From: Nitrospirota bacterium
GTDB lineage: Bacteria; Nitrospirota; Thermodesulfovibrionia; Thermodesulfovibrionales; UBA6898
Length of the DNA: 36,587 nt
Reading direction: 5' to 3'
NCBI GenBank assembly: GCA_016217695.1
Contig: JACRHE010000062.1
Coordinates: forward strand, 1-36,587
Part shown: positions 35,530-36,587 of the stretch, one piece after another
Layout: each line of letters begins with the position of its first letter
Numbering within the stretch: the stretch's first letter is position 1
Position numbers and translations under genes: made by a program
Notes under the pieces: generated by a model
What the model was told of the DNA's origin: nothing
The model's database searches: none
Seen by the model: only the letters and a program-made list of their open reading frames with translations

Positions 35530-36587
35530 ATGCTGAAAGAACTTCGGATCAAGAACCTGGCGATCATCGACGACCTGACTGTCAGATTCGAGAGAGGTCT
35601 TAACATCCTCACCGGCGAGACAGGCGCAGGCAAATCAATCATTGTTGACGCGCTCGGGCTTGCGCTCGGGGACAGGGCCCAGTCCGACCTCATAAAATCA
35701 GGAGAAAAAGAGGCGACTGTTCAGGCCTATTTCGAGCTCGAAGATCCGGGGTCATTCCCTGACATAGGCGTTGATACGGCGGAAGGGATCTTTCTGAGGC
35801 GGGTCCTTTCCTCCGGCGGCAAGAGCAGGGCATATATCAACGATACTATGGTAACACTTCAGACCCTTGCAGAGGCAGGCAAGACCCTTGTCGACATTCT
35901 GAGCCAGCATGAACATCAGAGCCTTCTGACCCCTGAAAAACAGAGGATGCTTCTTGACTCGTACGGAAAGCTCCAGCCTCACACAGAAGAGGTCTCGTCT
36001 CTCTTCCACGAAATTCAGACCCTGAGCGCAGAATGCACTGAACTCAGGGAAAGGGTCAGGGAAAGGGCCCACAGGCTCGACCTCCTGAGGTTTCAGATCA
36101 GCGAAATAGATGAGGCAGCCCTGCAGCCCGGCGAAAAAGAGGTGCTTGAGGAGGAAAAAAAGATTCTGTCGAATATGAACAGACTCAATGAGCTGACTGA
36201 GACCGCCTATGTCCTGCTATACGATGCAGAAGGTTCCTGCACTGAAAAACTCTCAAAGGCCATAGGGAAGATAAGGGAGATGGCTGCAATCGACAGTTCG
36301 GTGGAGGAGACCCTTAAGATGCTCGAATCAGCCCTGCCTCTTGTTGAAGATGCGTCGGCCGGCGTCAGGGGTTACAGGGACAGATATGATTTTGAACCCG
36401 GGAGGCTCGATGCCGTTGAGGAGAGGCTTGAACTTATCAGGAAGCTCATAAAAAAATATGGCGCTGACATAGAGGCGGTCCTGCGATATCGTGACGAGGC
36501 AGAAAAAGAGCTAACAGCCCTTGAATCAACAGACGAGAGGCTGGCCTCATCAGAGAAGGCCCTTGAGGAAAAAGAAGAAGAACTCAT
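35530..36587 (+). CDS. recN: DNA repair protein RecN, N-terminal part (truncated by the window edge)
   Basis: MLKELRIKNLAIIDDLTVRFERGLNILTGETGAGKSIIVDALGLALGDRA...LSQHEHQSLL; open to the end of the window. Confidence 0.93.
   Translation, partial: MLKELRIKNLAIIDDLTVRFERGLNILTGETGAGKSIIVDALGLALGDRAQSDLIKSGEKEATVQAYFELEDPGSFPDIGVDTAEGIFLRRVLSSGGKSRAYINDTMVTLQTLAEAGKTLVDILSQHEHQSLLTPEKQRMLLDSYGKLQPHTEEVSSLFHEIQTLSAECTELRERVRERAHRLDLLRFQISEIDEAALQPGEKEVLEEEKKILSNMNRLNELTETAYVLLYDAEGSCTEKLSKAIGKIREMAAIDSSVEETLKMLESALPLVEDASAGVRGYRDRYDFEPGRLDAVEERLELIRKLIKKYGADIEAVLRYRDEAEKELTALESTDERLASSEKALEEKEEEL

Noticed and set aside
1-36587. CRISPR array, rRNA operon or prophage structural genes
   Set aside because: No spaced direct repeats of CRISPR type, no rRNA sequence and no phage structural motifs recognised anywhere in the window.

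Overview
The window is mostly core chromosome: comM, transaldolase, larE, rng, bamD, hisD/hisG, rtcA, lnt, prfB, trpD, recN and one tRNA-Phe. Two accessory blocks interrupt it. (1) Positions 1-~3727 look like one end of a Tn7-like transposon inserted into comM. comM is cut after 'SDVALIGGG'. The junction reads GGCGG|TGTAAG on the minus strand, with 20-bp phased CAGTTGGA repeats next to it. The adjacent 563-aa ORF resembles TnsE. The other end, the rest of comM and any tnsABC(D) lie outside the window. Its visible cargo includes a PLD-like membrane-anchored protein coupled to a truncated membrane protein. (2) Positions ~22,986-28,962, between hisG and rtcA, hold a compact six-gene minus-strand cluster: ORF6N protein, DUF1016/YhcG nuclease, vsr, NUDIX, PLD-SF2 helicase-DUF3427, and a 72-aa protein. 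This may be a defence or DNA-repair operon. Its vsr gene is split by a 133-bp MITE-like element with ~16-bp terminal inverted repeats and a 4-bp TAAA target duplication; removing the insertion restores the Vsr frame exactly. Other notable items are a prfB +1 programmed frameshift, two divergent HD-GYP proteins (one with an apparently intact GGDEF domain and I-site), and an AMP-ligase/ACP/PlsC fusion. All family calls come from recognising motifs by eye; no database search was run.
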